From Bordetella genomosp. 13 (lineage in GTDB: Bacteria; Pseudomonadota; Gammaproteobacteria; Burkholderiales; Burkholderiaceae_B), in assembly GCF_002119665.1 (NCBI RefSeq), contig NZ_CP021111.1:992001-1056000 (forward strand): DNA of 64,000 bases, read 5' to 3'. Numbering within the stretch: the first letter of the stretch is position 1; each line of letters starts with the position of its first letter. Position numbers and translations under genes: made by a program. Below, piece by piece: positions 63,713 through 64,000 of this stretch. The notes beneath the pieces were generated by a model that had not been told where the DNA came from, made no database searches, and worked only from the letters and a program-made list of their open reading frames with translations.

Positions 63713-64000
63713 TCAGGTCGTGAGAGCCTGCAGGAACGCCAGCAGCCGCCTTTCCTCGGCCGTCAGCCCGCGCGGCGTGTCCGGCGCGCGGGCGTCGGCG
63801 GCCAGCGTGCCTTCCAGGTAAGCCTCCATCACGGCAGGATGGATGTAGCACGAGCGACAGACGGCCGGGGTGTTGGCCAGGCGCTGGGCCACGCGCTTCA
63901 CGACTTCCGTCAGCTGTTTGCGGGCCGCGGTGACCGACCGCGATTCGCCTTCCGCCGGGCCCAGCTCCATCCTCAGCGCCGAGTAGGCGTACAGCGTACC
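63713..64000 (-). CDS. DNA topoisomerase IB, C-terminal part (5' end outside window)
   Basis: The frame is open from the window edge to a stop at 63713. The visible 95 residues read GTLYAYSALRMELG, then VVKRVAQRLANTPAVCRSCY and IHPAVMEAYLEGTL. NTPAVCRxxYIHP with the Tyr is the hallmark C-terminus of bacterial poxvirus-type topoisomerase IB. The enzyme nicks and relaxes supercoiled DNA through a 3'-phosphotyrosine. It is convergent with the decarboxylase gene (23-bp gap). Confidence 0.85.
   Translation of the reverse strand, partial: GTLYAYSALRMELGPAEGESRSVTAARKQLTEVVKRVAQRLANTPAVCRSCYIHPAVMEAYLEGTLAADARAPDTPRGLTAEERRLLAFLQALTT

Overview
The window is GC-rich, densely coded chromosomal DNA that looks like a betaproteobacterium of the order Burkholderiales, family Alcaligenaceae (Bordetella or Achromobacter-like). 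This rests on three orphan Bug-type (tripartite tricarboxylate) solute-binding receptors next to LysR genes, a groESL operon with a CIRCE element, a two-domain RibBA whose cyclohydrolase half is degenerate, and the housekeeping order rsmD-coaD-ferredoxin / ftsY. The assignment is an inference; no rRNA or other phylogenetic marker was searched.

Layout. 1-11,000: acyl-CoA synthetase (cut by the window edge), LysR, Bug receptor, isonitrile hydratase-like protein, alpha/beta hydrolase, hydroxypyruvate isomerase, AsmA, MOSC-N protein, BenE transporter. 11,400-26,200: housekeeping block with ferredoxin, coaD, rsmD, ftsY, a CYTH-CHAD triphosphatase, an IclR regulator, the ribBA-ribH-nusB-thiL-pgpA-pncC run, pyrF, an NADH dehydrogenase-like flavoprotein, dgkA, a fumarylacetoacetate hydrolase-family enzyme and YihY. 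26,260-29,160: amidase, Bug receptor, LysR. 29,270-31,440: groEL-groES. 31,440-34,000: AT-richer islet with an orphan ORF and a decayed IS3-family element. 34,120-46,000: Bug receptor, then a redox/detoxification cluster. 45,850-50,400: CHAD protein, ParB-like protein, GlgX, CesT-like protein. 50,500-53,650: AraC regulator and a TonB-dependent siderophore receptor behind a Fur-like site. 53,700-57,200: methyltransferase, dienelactone hydrolase, SDR and AraC regulator. 57,500-63,690: aspartate decarboxylase, aspartate/alanine antiporter and an unusually long Orn/Lys/Arg-type decarboxylase. The right edge holds the 3' end of a topoisomerase IB gene.

The most interesting signal is regulatory. 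Between 37,190 and 43,100 four promoters share one architecture: a 19-bp inverted repeat TGTTG(C/T)-N7-GCA(A/C)CA, then exactly 44 bp, then a -10-like TA(C/G)(C/G)AT. They serve a secreted alpha/beta hydrolase plus metallo-hydrolase operon, a bestrophin channel, an exported cupin, and a carboxymuconolactone decarboxylase / NmrA-type / Ohr operon. Among them lie a LysR gene, whose upstream region carries a perfect match to the remembered ECF41 promoter consensus (TGTCACA-N16-CGTC), and an ECF41 sigma gene with the WLPEP, DGGGK and NPDKL motifs. The sequence therefore suggests a two-tier circuit: ECF41 sigma -> LysR regulator -> four-promoter detoxification regulon. A second functional module is the aspartate/alanine proton-motive operon with its extra decarboxylase, probably serving acid tolerance or energy conservation.
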